From: an uncultured Candidatus Actinomarina sp.
GTDB lineage: Bacteria > Actinomycetota > Acidimicrobiia > Actinomarinales > Actinomarinaceae
Direction of reading: 5' to 3'
Length of the DNA stretch: 36,887 bases
Assembly (NCBI GenBank): GCA_902587025.1
Contig: CACIJJ010000008.1
Span: forward strand, 1-36,887
The position numbers and the translations under genes are program-made. Every line of letters starts with the position of its first letter. Position 1 is the stretch's first letter. This document shows positions 16,444 to 25,838 of this stretch, piece by piece. The notes under the pieces are model-generated. The model was not told the DNA's origin, searched no databases, and saw nothing but the letters and a program-made list of their open reading frames with translations.

Positions 16444-18498
16444 TTATTGATTATTAATAATTTTGATTATTCCATCACCATATCTTTCAATTCTACGTTC
16501 TGTCATTCCAGTAATTTGACTAAGCTCATTCAAGTCTTTTGGTAAAAAATATACGATTGAATTCAGTGTTTTGTTGTTGAATATAATAAATGGAGAGTTA
16601 CCTTCAGTTCTTGCTAGTTCTGTTCTGTATGATTTTAATTTTTCTACTAATGGATCATTAATATATCCATTTTCATCAACTTGACCATTATATTGTTTTC
16701 CCTTTTTGCTACTTCTTTTAGATTGACTTTTTAAATCTTCTAGTTGTTTTTTTAACGAGGCAATTTCACTCTCTAGCTCTGAAGTAGATGGTTCTCTTTC
16801 CTGAGAACGGTTAAGAGTATTTGATTCTGTGATGAGATTGTTAAGACTTTCAAATATTCTCAAAATTGGATTTTTGTAATTCAAAGGTCTTGATTCATCT
16901 TCTTTTTCTGGATATTCATAAAGGAAAACACTTTTACTAGCTCTAGTAATACTTGTATATGCCCAGTTAATACTATTTGAGTAGCTGTTTGCAAAATCTA
17001 CTATTATATTTTCCCATTCTCCACCTTGAGCTTTGTGTGTCGTAATTGCATATCCATACGAAATCCAAAGTGAATTCATAAAGATATCACTTTCATAAAT
17101 TTGAGCAAGTCTTTCCTCTTTGTCATATATTGAAGCGTCCCCAACTATTGCATCGATTTGTTCTTTTTTTCTAATTGAAACATCTTCTCTTAAATAAGAA
17201 TCAATAATATTTTCTCTTTGACTTCTGTGAAGAGAATTGGTTAGTTTTTGTGTATCGAGAGTTTCAATGATAATTCTTGCATCAATAAATTCTGACTCAT
17301 ATGCATTTGCATCAACCTTTAACAGCTGTACATCTTGAAAATGAAGTTGGACATTTTTAAGAACTTTTGTTTCTTTGTTATTACCGTCCCAAAAGTCAAT
17401 TTTTAAATCTAATTTGGGACCTTCAATTATTCTTTGATATATTTTTGTTACTTTGACATTGTCTCCGTTTAATAATTCTGAAGTATAAAAACGATTATTT
17501 TTAGTGATCATTAGTATTTCATCCAACTTAATCATTTCATTTAATTTATTTTTTATCTCAAGTTGATTAATTTCATATTCTGTTTGTCCAGATACTTGTA
17601 AATTTAAACTATGTAGTTTATTTCTAATTTCGGTGTTCCATCTGTTTACATCTTCATTTTTAAAAGAAAGTATTTTAATTGAGTTTGTATCTTCGCTGAA
17701 ACACTCAACGAATTTATCAATGCACTCGCTCTCATTATTTAGCCTTTGAACAGATTTGTCTAAATATGGTTTGATAAATTTATTTTCAGAAATCAGACCT
17801 CTTGCTAAATACAAAAGTTGTGAATTTTTTTCTTGCCGAAATGTTAAATCAAGGTTGATACTTTTTACTTTTAAGCCCTTATCTTCAAAATAATAGGGAT
17901 TTAAAGCGCTAGAATTTTGGTATTTGAAAGGCCTTATATTTATTGGGGGTCCTAACTGATATATATCTCCTATAAAAATTGTGTAATTATTTTTTAGAAT
18001 AAATTTTTCTATAGTTTCTAACTCACTTTCTTTATCTTTCTGTGACCAATTACCTCTTTCATCGTAATAATCAGGAATCATTGAAGATTCATCGAATATA
18101 TACAATGAATTTTTACTTCCTTCCAGCCTCCTTTTAGTCTTTTTCTCTCTATTTAGATTTCTTCTCTCCCACTGCAGAGTGGGTCTACCATAAAGTAGAG
18201 ATGCCATGGTTTTTGCATCAGTGACACCTTTTGCTCTTAATACAGCAGCAGCTCTTCCTGATAAAGCACTTACATAAATATCTTCAAAGCCAGTGATATT
18301 GTCAACGATATATTTAATTAGTTCAGTTTTACCACTACCCGCTTCCCCAGTAACAATAAGAATATTTTCTATCTCATCTACATTTTTATCAGAATCATTA
18401 TTGTTGTTCTGCAGCGAAAATGTTTGTACTATTTCAAATGCTTCTTTTTGTTGATCTGATAAGTTTATTTTATCTTTACGAAAATATTTCTTAATCAT
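16444..18498 (-). CDS. SF1B (RecD/Dda-like) helicase with C-terminal HRDC domain
   Basis: A 684-aa superfamily 1B DNA helicase: Walker A GEAGSGKT (51-58), motif Ia SALSGRAA, Walker B DESSM (136-140), motif III GDIYQLGPP (177-185), and the C-terminal motif block ITTHKAQGGEWENIIVDF followed by AYTSITRASK. A charged coiled coil (about 565-600) joins it to an HRDC-like helical domain (614-684), a DNA-binding module usual in RecQ and RNase D rather than RecD-type helicases. The fusion is unusual. It starts 183 nt from the divergent GHKL operon, sharing an intergenic promoter region, and ends 28 nt from the converging Nudix gene. It may act in the same defence system; this is inferred from position only. 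Confidence 0.8.
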   Translation of the reverse strand: MIKKYFRKDKINLSDQQKEAFEIVQTFSLQNNNNDSDKNVDEIENILIVTGEAGSGKTELIKYIVDNITGFEDIYVSALSGRAAAVLRAKGVTDAKTMASLLYGRPTLQWERRNLNREKKTKRRLEGSKNSLYIFDESSMIPDYYDERGNWSQKDKESELETIEKFILKNNYTIFIGDIYQLGPPINIRPFKYQNSSALNPYYFEDKGLKVKSINLDLTFRQEKNSQLLYLARGLISENKFIKPYLDKSVQRLNNESECIDKFVECFSEDTNSIKILSFKNEDVNRWNTEIRNKLHSLNLQVSGQTEYEINQLEIKNKLNEMIKLDEILMITKNNRFYTSELLNGDNVKVTKIYQRIIEGPKLDLKIDFWDGNNKETKVLKNVQLHFQDVQLLKVDANAYESEFIDARIIIETLDTQKLTNSLHRSQRENIIDSYLREDVSIRKKEQIDAIVGDASIYDKEERLAQIYESDIFMNSLWISYGYAITTHKAQGGEWENIIVDFANSYSNSINWAYTSITRASKSVFLYEYPEKEDESRPLNYKNPILRIFESLNNLITESNTLNRSQEREPSTSELESEIASLKKQLEDLKSQSKRSSKKGKQYNGQVDENGYINDPLVEKLKSYRTELARTEGNSPFIIFNNKTLNSIVYFLPKDLNELSQITGMTERRIERYGDGIIKIINNQ

Positions 18499-18556
18499 TG
18501 ATATTTATTTTATATTTGATGTAAATGCGAGGTAGTTTAAAAAGTAAAAATTTGTA

Positions 18557-18585
18557 TTGACTATGGACGTTTTAAACATTGTAAT
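18557..18585 (+). promoter_or_regulatory. Candidate promoter for the GHKL operon
   Basis: TTGACT (18557-18562), a 17-nt spacer and TGTAAT (18580-18585) fit a sigma-70 promoter, leaving a leader of about 90 nt. The rest of the gap up to 18681 is almost pure A/T, with repeated TATAAT and GCAATAT elements and no Shine-Dalgarno site. A second start nearer the ATG at 18682 is possible. The gap also holds the helicase promoter on the other strand. Confidence 0.4.
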
Positions 18586-18681
18586 CCCCTCTTTAGCAAT
18601 TAGTTATATTTTGTATTATTATTTGTTAAATTATATGCAATATTATTTGCAATATAATATAAAATATAATATATTTATTAT

Positions 18682-18906
18682 ATGGAAGAAAGTAAAAAAC
18701 AAAGGTTCAAGAGAATTGCTGTAGGTCGAGTAAATAAAGCAGTAAAGTCAATTGAACTAATTGGTAATCTAGGTAACACAAGCCTTTATGAATCCACTCC
18801 TCAAGATAGGAAAAAAATAATAAAGGCTGTAAACGATGCTGTTACTCAGATGAAAATTGAATTAGACGGTAAAAGTAAAAAGAAAGAAGGATTCAACTTT
18901 GACTAA
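18682..18906 (+). CDS. Small basic helical protein, first gene of the defence-like operon
   Basis: A 74-aa, lysine-rich, all-helical protein. It contains RFKRIAVGRVNKAV, then IGNLGNTSLYESTPQDRKKI, a pattern I associate with small conserved proteins in mobile and defence regions (GNLxNxSxY followed by T-x2-D-x2-KI), but I cannot name a function. The ATG lacks a clear Shine-Dalgarno site. It overlaps the next gene by 8 nt, so it is coupled to it. DNA- or partner-binding is a guess from charge and size. It is likely a real gene because the coupling repeats through the entire operon. Confidence 0.6.
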   Translation: MEESKKQRFKRIAVGRVNKAVKSIELIGNLGNTSLYESTPQDRKKIIKAVNDAVTQMKIELDGKSKKKEGFNFD

Positions 18907-20137
18907 TACTGTACTAGTAAGGGAATTTCCTTCTGGGTCTATATCTTTAAATAAAGACGATTTAGTCTCAGAAGGTCAATTTCAACCTCTTGGCAGAGGC
19001 GAAGATGAAAAACAAGGTTTATGTCATCAGTTCTTTATTAATGGTTTACCAAGACTTAAAGCTTCTATAAATAAAATAGTATTTGATGATGGTGAGTCAT
19101 ATTTGTCACTCAATAGAAATTTTGCTGGTTCAGAGTGGATTTGGGATCAATTTAATAAAAGATTAAATCTTGGAATCTACACAAATAATCAATATGAATT
19201 TGTTAACCTAAAAATGCCTAAATTAAAAAAAGGAAGTACTCAAGCACGTTCTACGAGCTATACATGGCAAAATATTGATCAAGAAAACTTTGACAAAGAA
19301 TTAGGAATACCAAACGCTCGATCATTATTGGAAAATAATGGGATAAAGATAATTAAAAAATCAGATCTTCTTACTCAGCCTCCATCTAGAGATAATTATG
19401 TTGCCTACTGGAATGTAGATAATGAACTTGCTCCCGGACTTGTCTATTTTATTTTGGCCTTTTTACCAATTGCTATTTCATCAAGTGCATACTCAAAACC
19501 TGAGATAGTGGTTGTAGATGAGCCAGTTTTAGCAAGAGAAACTATGTTTTATACGCTTGATGAATTACTTTCAGCTGGAGAAAAAGACACGATTGAATGT
19601 AAGTCATCAATGTATTTTTCAGCAAAAACAAAAACACCCCCTACTGTTGTAAATCATGAGATCATAAAAGCAATTGTTGGAATGTTAAATGCAAAAGGTG
19701 GAACATTGTTAATTGGAGTATCTGAAGATAAAGACTCGAAAGACTACTTTAAAAAAGGCATCCAAAGTGACTTTGAGTGGATGAAATATGCAGATGAAGA
19801 CACTAAATGGGTAAAAAGAATGGGCCCTCTAACTCCAACATGGGAAGATTATCAAAAAGTTCTTAGGAAAGAAATAATGGACAGAATTGGAAGGACATAT
19901 TTTAATAGTTGTATAGTGATTAATTTTGAAGACATAGGTTACGGAAAAGAAAATCCTGTTGCCAGGATTGATATTGAACCAGCTCCACAGCCTGCTAGTG
20001 ATAGAAATGGAAACCGACATATACGTTTTGCAAATGGCACACAGCTTCTTCCTAAAGAACAAGAAGAAGAATATTTTAAAAATAGATTTCCTGACTTAGA
20101 AGATTATGAAAGAGATGTGAATAAATTAGATGGATAA
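18899..20137 (+). CDS. AlbA_2 (Schlafen-like) domain protein
   Basis: A 412-aa protein. The C-terminal part (about 215-400) fits the AlbA_2/Schlafen core: GEKDTIECKSSMYF, then the helix HEIIKAIVGMLNAKGG and strand GTLLIGVSED, then a late ARIDIEPAP strand. Such domains bind nucleic acid or nucleotides, and in Schlafens they are tied to RNA cleavage. The first 200 residues are unrecognised and include IVVVDEPV-type hydrophobic strands near 205. The start is TTG at 18899, supported by GAAGGA 7 nt upstream; it overlaps the previous gene by 8 nt. It is coupled to the GHKL ATPase by another 8-nt overlap. Function within the operon is unknown. Confidence 0.65.
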   Translation: MTNTVLVREFPSGSISLNKDDLVSEGQFQPLGRGEDEKQGLCHQFFINGLPRLKASINKIVFDDGESYLSLNRNFAGSEWIWDQFNKRLNLGIYTNNQYEFVNLKMPKLKKGSTQARSTSYTWQNIDQENFDKELGIPNARSLLENNGIKIIKKSDLLTQPPSRDNYVAYWNVDNELAPGLVYFILAFLPIAISSSAYSKPEIVVVDEPVLARETMFYTLDELLSAGEKDTIECKSSMYFSAKTKTPPTVVNHEIIKAIVGMLNAKGGTLLIGVSEDKDSKDYFKKGIQSDFEWMKYADEDTKWVKRMGPLTPTWEDYQKVLRKEIMDRIGRTYFNSCIVINFEDIGYGKENPVARIDIEPAPQPASDRNGNRHIRFANGTQLLPKEQEEEYFKNRFPDLEDYERDVNKLDG

Positions 20138-22253
20138 CTTAAAATGGACATTTCCTGAAAGAGGCTTGCAAGACGCAAACGAGGCATTCGATGGCACCTT
20201 AAGTAACTTTGATGGAAAATTAGGATCAATCTTAAGAGAAGCAATTCAAAACTCTGCAGACGCTAGATGGCCAGCCTTTGATAATGAAAAAAAAGTTGAA
20301 GTTAGAGTTTCAGTAATTAAATTGACTGGTAACCATAAAAAAAAGTTTTTAGAAAATATGTCATGGAAAACTCTTGAAAACCATCTAAATGCGGTAGCAA
20401 GCTCTGACTCAACAACGGCTATGTCATTAAATAATAAAATCAAAAAAGGTTTAAAAAATATTAAGAATTCAAGTCTTTATCTTATAAAAATTGAAGACTT
20501 TAATACATCTGGTCTTTACGGATATGAAATGAGACAAGATTCTGATGACAGTGGCGTCAAAAATGCTTTTCAAGCAGCTTTATTCTCAACAGGTATTTCT
20601 GAAAAAAATACTGGGGGAAGTGGTGGGAGTTACGGAATGGGAAAATTTGCCCTAATGAAAGGGTCTTCTATTCAGACAATAATTTACAATACCTGCATTA
20701 GTAAAGAAAAAGGAAGTTTCACACCATCAGGAAAAAAATACGATTTGAGTGAGTTTACTGACAATAAAGTAGACAACAGACTTATTGGGAAGATAAGTAT
20801 CGGAGATCATGAAATAGGTGAAAAAAGATACGACAAACAAGGATGGTTGGGCAATTCAGAAATTAGAGAAAGTGAGATAGATCTTGGAAATGGTGAGAAG
20901 CATATTAATAAAGAGACTGTTGCTATCTCTGCATGGCCAAATGAAGAATTTGTAAAAAACCTGTATTTAGAAAGGGAGCAAAAACCTGGTACATCAGTAT
21001 TGATTGTGGGATATGATCCAACAGAAGATTTTGGTCAATATGAACGTGACGTATTAGATATTGTTCAAGAAATTAAAAGAACCATAAGTGTTAATTTTTG
21101 GCCTGCAATGGCAAAAAGTAATAAGCTAGACGGCGGAATAGATATTCATGTTGGGGGATTTGAAAATGATAAAACAGTTGAAGATTTTAATAAAGTTGAC
21201 CCAAAAGATTTTGTTCCTCAACATGTAATTCTTCTCAAAACATTTGAAGAAGAATTACAAAACCCTAAAACAAACTTTAATAAAGAGGGTGAGTTGAAAG
21301 ATTTTGGAGATAAGGTTGCTCGTTTTGTGGAAATGAAGATTCCAAAAACTAAAAGTAAGAGTGAAGTTGGAGATAATTATCACGATTCAGCAGAGCATGA
21401 TATTGCAGTTTTGGTTGAATATGTTAATAAAAATGAAATAATTGATAAAAGTTTGTTAAATAAAGTAGCTCTTTTTAGAAGTCCTGGAATGGTCGTAAAG
21501 TATGACTTTGGGGAAAACAATAGAACTAGCGACTACAGAAAAATAAAAAATTACGGGAAAAATTTTATAGCAATCGCAATAGCTGGCTCTTATGCACAAG
21601 ATCCTTCTTTAGAAGTTGATGCTAAGATTGCTGATCAATTTTTTAAAAATTGTGAACTACCCCATCATGATTCATGGACAAATAAACCAGAAGCATTTAA
21701 ACATATTTACCCACAAAGGGGGCCTAAAAAAACTCTATATGATGGACTTAACAAAATTAGTAGTGTTGTGACTCAACTGCTTAAGGAAGAGAGAAGAGTA
21801 ACTTCCAATATACCTTTTGAAATGAGAAAAGATTTGAGCATCCCGTCAGAAGGTGGAACTACTAAAAGAGGTGTTGCTGAGGCTCCTTTAAGATATAACT
21901 TTAGACTTTCATCAACTTCAGTAAACTTTAGTGAAAAAACATTAAACTATACTATCAACTCCAAACTAATTGCTCCTAAAATGCTTGATGGAAAAGTAAA
22001 GGTAGAGATTGGAATATCTGAAAGCTCTCTTCAAGGATCAAAACGCAAACTTCCATTTAATATAAAGAAATCATCAGTCAAAGGATCTGGTGGAAAGCTA
22101 ATTGAAAACAATGTCTTCGAAATAGATAGTGAGAAGCTCAGACAGCATAGATCTATACAATTTGAAATTGTTGTTAATACTAAAGAGGTGGGGATTGATC
22201 CTTTTGATATTGCTATAGAGCTTGATAAACCAATTGTAACGGAGGACAAATAA
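20130..22253 (+). CDS. GHKL (MutL/MORC-like) ATPase of a restriction/defence operon
   Basis: A 707-aa protein with a GHKL (Bergerat) ATP-binding fold at the N terminus. The N box is LREAIQNSADAR (Glu37, Asn41, Asp44), the G1 box is IEDFNTSG (Asp123, Gly128), and the G2 loop is GGSGGSYGMGK (162-172). These ATPases dimerise on ATP and act as clamps or switches on DNA. Iyer, Abhiman and Aravind described paraMORC-type GHKL ATPases in restriction-modification operons beside C5-methylases and endonucleases, which is the context here. The C-terminal half (about 330-707) is beta-rich and unrecognised. It is the largest gene of the coupled operon and overlaps the next gene by one base (TAATG). Confidence 0.8.
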   Translation: MDNLKWTFPERGLQDANEAFDGTLSNFDGKLGSILREAIQNSADARWPAFDNEKKVEVRVSVIKLTGNHKKKFLENMSWKTLENHLNAVASSDSTTAMSLNNKIKKGLKNIKNSSLYLIKIEDFNTSGLYGYEMRQDSDDSGVKNAFQAALFSTGISEKNTGGSGGSYGMGKFALMKGSSIQTIIYNTCISKEKGSFTPSGKKYDLSEFTDNKVDNRLIGKISIGDHEIGEKRYDKQGWLGNSEIRESEIDLGNGEKHINKETVAISAWPNEEFVKNLYLEREQKPGTSVLIVGYDPTEDFGQYERDVLDIVQEIKRTISVNFWPAMAKSNKLDGGIDIHVGGFENDKTVEDFNKVDPKDFVPQHVILLKTFEEELQNPKTNFNKEGELKDFGDKVARFVEMKIPKTKSKSEVGDNYHDSAEHDIAVLVEYVNKNEIIDKSLLNKVALFRSPGMVVKYDFGENNRTSDYRKIKNYGKNFIAIAIAGSYAQDPSLEVDAKIADQFFKNCELPHHDSWTNKPEAFKHIYPQRGPKKTLYDGLNKISSVVTQLLKEERRVTSNIPFEMRKDLSIPSEGGTTKRGVAEAPLRYNFRLSSTSVNFSEKTLNYTINSKLIAPKMLDGKVKVEIGISESSLQGSKRKLPFNIKKSSVKGSGGKLIENNVFEIDSEKLRQHRSIQFEIVVNTKEVGIDPFDIAIELDKPIVTEDK

Positions 22254-23479
22254 TGTCAATTTTACCTTGGGATAATTTCATAAAAGATTGCTACATAAGA
22301 CTTGAAAATTTAGTAATAGATGGATCGACAAAAGAACTTGAAGAAGAATGGAGTTTAGAAGGGCTTAAATCAGCTAACAACACAGAAAGCAAATTTGTTA
22401 TCTATCCAAAATCAAAATACGACATAGAAGACTACCATAATTTGAAATCCGTTGTGTATTTTGGAATAGAAAAACTTACTTCAGAATACGATGAATCAAG
22501 AGTTGTTAAATTTTACAAAGATCACATTGAAGATTTGGATGTGTATTGTGTTTTAAATAGCACTCAAACGAAATTTAGACTCCCAGTTAAAATGGAGCTT
22601 GACAAAGATTCTTCACCATTAGATGGATCCCCATTATTTTGGAAGGCTCGAATAGAGATAACAAAAGACTTTTTTGGAAAAGATATTTATATAAATCCTT
22701 ATATAGAAACGAATATTAATAAAATTTTTGATAGAGAAACCATGGGTATTTTTAGTGGGGGTGAAATTGGAAAAAGGACAGAATTCATAAGAATTAACTT
22801 TAACGATGTGGAACCTCCTGAGGGAAGTGATGCAGAGATAGAAATTAGAAAAGTTTACTTTAAAGAAGGAAAAGATTTCGAAGACCCAAAAAAAGTAATA
22901 AAAGGTATTGATTTAAGTGCTGTAAATGAAGAAGTGTGGGTTTCAACAGAACCAGATGGTCCTGAAGACCGCCCATTTGGATATGCAAATATGGACTTAG
23001 ATCATTTAAGGGTAATGCTAGAAGAAGGGAGCTCAGCAATAGATTCACCATTATTTGAGCAAATAAAAAAATTAAAACAAAAACAAATAACTAGTTCTGT
23101 TTGGAAAACTGTGTGTAATGCAGCTTTACTAAAACTTACTGCGCAGTATGAAAAAGCATTAGATGATGAGAGTATTGAAGAAGATCCCTCTGAATATGCT
23201 TTAGATAAATTAACTGACTTTGAACAAGCTGCTGTAGGGTATTTTTGTCAAAAAATAACTTCTCGCTCAGGATCCCAAAATGATAGATTATCAGCTATTA
23301 AAGAAGTTCTTAAGAAATATTTTGGTGATGGTGAGGGAGTTGATTTATTTAATTCTCTTTTAGCAATAGAAATTGATAAAAAAGTTGGAATTAAAAAGTA
23401 TTCAAATTTAGTCTTCGAAAAAAGTGAAGAGTTGTATGAAAATTCTTCTGAAGATGATGAAGAGATTGGAGCTTTTTAA
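22253..23479 (+). CDS. Unrecognised 408-aa acidic protein of the GHKL operon
   Basis: I do not recognise a domain. The first 210 residues look beta-rich, with segments such as VVYFGIEKL, KFRLPVKMELD and TEFIRINFNDVEPPEG. Residues about 265-390 are helical (IKKLKQKQITSSVWKTVCNAALLKLTAQYEKA split over two helices) and the last 15 residues are strongly acidic. No transmembrane segment or catalytic motif is evident. It starts on the stop codon of the GHKL ATPase and ends on the start codon of the DUF6339-like gene (both TAATG), so the three are made together and probably form one complex. Confidence 0.6.
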   Translation: MSILPWDNFIKDCYIRLENLVIDGSTKELEEEWSLEGLKSANNTESKFVIYPKSKYDIEDYHNLKSVVYFGIEKLTSEYDESRVVKFYKDHIEDLDVYCVLNSTQTKFRLPVKMELDKDSSPLDGSPLFWKARIEITKDFFGKDIYINPYIETNINKIFDRETMGIFSGGEIGKRTEFIRINFNDVEPPEGSDAEIEIRKVYFKEGKDFEDPKKVIKGIDLSAVNEEVWVSTEPDGPEDRPFGYANMDLDHLRVMLEEGSSAIDSPLFEQIKKLKQKQITSSVWKTVCNAALLKLTAQYEKALDDESIEEDPSEYALDKLTDFEQAAVGYFCQKITSRSGSQNDRLSAIKEVLKKYFGDGEGVDLFNSLLAIEIDKKVGIKKYSNLVFEKSEELYENSSEDDEEIGAF

Positions 23480-24573
23480 TGATTGAATTGAGAAATATTT
23501 CTGCAGACTCAGCTGATAGGTTACTTGGTGAAACAGGTTATTTGTCGGATCATGAAACGAAGAAAAATATAGACAAACAGCTTCTAAATGATTATTCAAT
23601 CAAACATAAAAGAGATAATGGTTATAAAGAAATAGATCTTTCGTATGCAAAAAAAGTAATAGATGAAGCTTTAAAAAATGAAGATTATTTTATAGAAAAC
23701 AAAGGCAGTTTAGCTGGAGCAACTTTTCAAGAACAATGGATTGCCCCTAGGCTTCATTATTCTCTAAGGTTGACTAGAAGCGAGGCGGCTGATCCTAAGC
23801 TTTGGAATTATTTAGGTTTAGTTTTTGAAGATTATATTGTCAACAGGTGGACGGGAAAAGGTGGCGGCTTCAATAATGAAAAGTCTAAACCTTTAGAGTA
23901 TCATTTCTTACTAAAACAGTGGGACAGGCATCAATTATCTAAATTGTGGTGGATGGCTGAACTCACTAGAAGTAATGGTAGTTACCACCCTAAAGGTGGG
24001 ATTATAAATACAGATATAATTAACTATATTGTTGCACTGTTGGCACCACAATCTATCCAATATAACTTGGCAGTTTTAGAAATAGAAAATGATGTATTAG
24101 GAGATGGTGAATTTGTTTTAAATACTGAATGGATTAGAGCAATTTACAGGTTAATTAATAGAAAAATACTGCACGAGTCAGGCTCCGTGAAATCAGGATT
24201 AAAAATAAACTTTGAAGAAGCAGAAAGATGGTTTAATGAAACACCAAATAATAAGTTTCTTACAATTAAATCCAAAGAGCTACCTCCCGCTCCTAAAGAT
24301 ATTGTCATTGATAAAAAAGAAATACAAAAGGTTGTGGATTGGATAAGGAGTGGAATCAAGAATCAAATCTCAACCGAATGGAAACACCTAAATGATATTG
24401 CAGTAGAAATAATTACCGATACAAAAACTCCACTTAAAAGGGAGGAAATTTATGCAAAAGGGCTTGAAGCTGGTAATTATTCTCAAGACTGGCAAAAACG
24501 TGAATTAGCATTTTCTTTAGAATTTGATAAGACTCGTTTTAAAAAAGACGGAAGTAAGTGGACTTTAAATTAA
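23479..24573 (+). CDS. DUF6339-like protein with HARE-HTH-like C-terminal domain
   Basis: A 364-aa protein. The middle (about 115-215) matches my memory of DUF6339: DPKLWNYLGLVFEDYIVNRW, a hydrophobic EYHFLLKQW, then SKLWWMAELT. The last 65 residues (LNDIAVEIITDTKTPLKREE, then the KWTLN ending) follow the pattern of the HARE-HTH winged helix, a module proposed to read modified DNA in methylation-linked systems. It is the last gene of the coupled operon and overlaps the converging HNH endonuclease gene by 4 nt. A role as a DNA-recognition subunit is inferred. I am moderately sure of the family and less sure of the winged helix. Confidence 0.55.
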   Translation: MIELRNISADSADRLLGETGYLSDHETKKNIDKQLLNDYSIKHKRDNGYKEIDLSYAKKVIDEALKNEDYFIENKGSLAGATFQEQWIAPRLHYSLRLTRSEAADPKLWNYLGLVFEDYIVNRWTGKGGGFNNEKSKPLEYHFLLKQWDRHQLSKLWWMAELTRSNGSYHPKGGIINTDIINYIVALLAPQSIQYNLAVLEIENDVLGDGEFVLNTEWIRAIYRLINRKILHESGSVKSGLKINFEEAERWFNETPNNKFLTIKSKELPPAPKDIVIDKKEIQKVVDWIRSGIKNQISTEWKHLNDIAVEIITDTKTPLKREEIYAKGLEAGNYSQDWQKRELAFSLEFDKTRFKKDGSKWTLN

Positions 24574-25838
24574 TTATTTTTAGTAAGTTTTCTGTGAAAT
24601 TTTATATTTCTTAATTCCAGTTTGTGATCTTCATTAAGTTCTAATTCATTGAAGTAGCTGTCTTCGTACCTAGATTCATTTAGTAATTTCTGAGATTTTC
24701 GAACTACATAATTATCATCTATATATAGGGTTCCGAGATCAAATAAACTGTGACAATTTGCACAAAGACACAAAATATTATTTAGGTTATCTAACCCACC
24801 TTCACTTTTTGGCTTGATGTGTGCAGCTTCAGAATATTGTTTTCTATCTCCATTTGAATTAATGTAATCTTCGAATTTGTAGCGACAAAACTGACAATGA
24901 GAATACATTTTTTTAATCTCTTTGACCAGCTTTTCATTCGTAACATATGAATATGTATTTCTTTCAAGAATTTTAGGTAATTCTGAAATAGGAATTTGTA
25001 ATAAATTATTGCTTTTTGTTGCAGGATTTGGAATTACTTCAGAAGGAATAAATTTTAATTTAAACTCAAACTTTTTATCTCCTAATTTTTCAGTAACAAA
25101 TTGTGTATAATTTTTTAAGCTAATCTTTCTAAGTGTTTTAGTAACGTTGCTTGTAAATTCACCTTCTGGTCTTAAATAAACTCTTGTTTTGTCAGCTTTT
25201 CCTGTATAAATTTGGAAATTTAGTTCTATATTCTCTGTAAGTATTGATATGTCTTCATAAGCTTTATTAAATTCTTGTTTCATTTTTATTTTATTTCGAT
25301 AGTTTTTGGTTGGATTATAAAATTCGTTTTTAGATTGAAAATAATAATCTAATAAATTTTGTTTTAAAATACTTACTTTTATAAATTCGTTTAATTCTCC
25401 CCAATAGTCATAAGTTATTGATTTTTGTGGGCCTAGAAAAGCTTTTCCTTCACCATTGCCAACACCAGTCTTATTATTTGGCCAAACAAAACTATCATCA
25501 GCAGTTATTATCCTAAAAGGGTTTTCTAATTTTAAGTAAGATATTATTTGACTAAAATCTTGTTTATCTTTTTTTAATACATTTATAACATTATCTACAG
25601 TCATGTCCTTAAATAGTCCCTTAAATTCTTTTTTTAATCCAAGATGGGCCAAGATAGACCATGACTCCCACCCTTTTCTTTCAGTGGGATTTAAATTAAA
25701 TATTTTTTTATCAAGTTGTCTGTGAGTATCTCCATAAATTATCCACCCCTTTATTGTGTCGCTAATTTCAATATTTGTGTGCTTTTTAAAAACTGAGGCC
25801 TTTTCTTCAAATTGAAGATTGGGTATTTCAATTTTCAC
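24570..25838 (-). CDS. HNH endonuclease paired with a C5 DNA methyltransferase
   Basis: A 422-aa protein with a C-terminal HNH nuclease (about 312-370). Zinc-knuckle cysteines are Cys315/Cys318 and Cys359/Cys362; the catalytic HNH residues lie in AAHIKPKSEGG (His340), LDNLNNI (Asn351 or a neighbouring Asn) and CHSLFD (His363). The N-terminal 300 residues are unrecognised, probably the target-recognition part. The start is GTG at 25838, inside the methyltransferase stop codon TAG, so the two are translationally coupled as expected for a type II-like restriction enzyme and its modifying partner. It could also cut modified DNA, but its coupling to a methylase favours classical restriction. Confidence 0.8.
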   Translation of the reverse strand: MKIEIPNLQFEEKASVFKKHTNIEISDTIKGWIIYGDTHRQLDKKIFNLNPTERKGWESWSILAHLGLKKEFKGLFKDMTVDNVINVLKKDKQDFSQIISYLKLENPFRIITADDSFVWPNNKTGVGNGEGKAFLGPQKSITYDYWGELNEFIKVSILKQNLLDYYFQSKNEFYNPTKNYRNKIKMKQEFNKAYEDISILTENIELNFQIYTGKADKTRVYLRPEGEFTSNVTKTLRKISLKNYTQFVTEKLGDKKFEFKLKFIPSEVIPNPATKSNNLLQIPISELPKILERNTYSYVTNEKLVKEIKKMYSHCQFCRYKFEDYINSNGDRKQYSEAAHIKPKSEGGLDNLNNILCLCANCHSLFDLGTLYIDDNYVVRKSQKLLNESRYEDSYFNELELNEDHKLELRNIKFHRKLTKNN

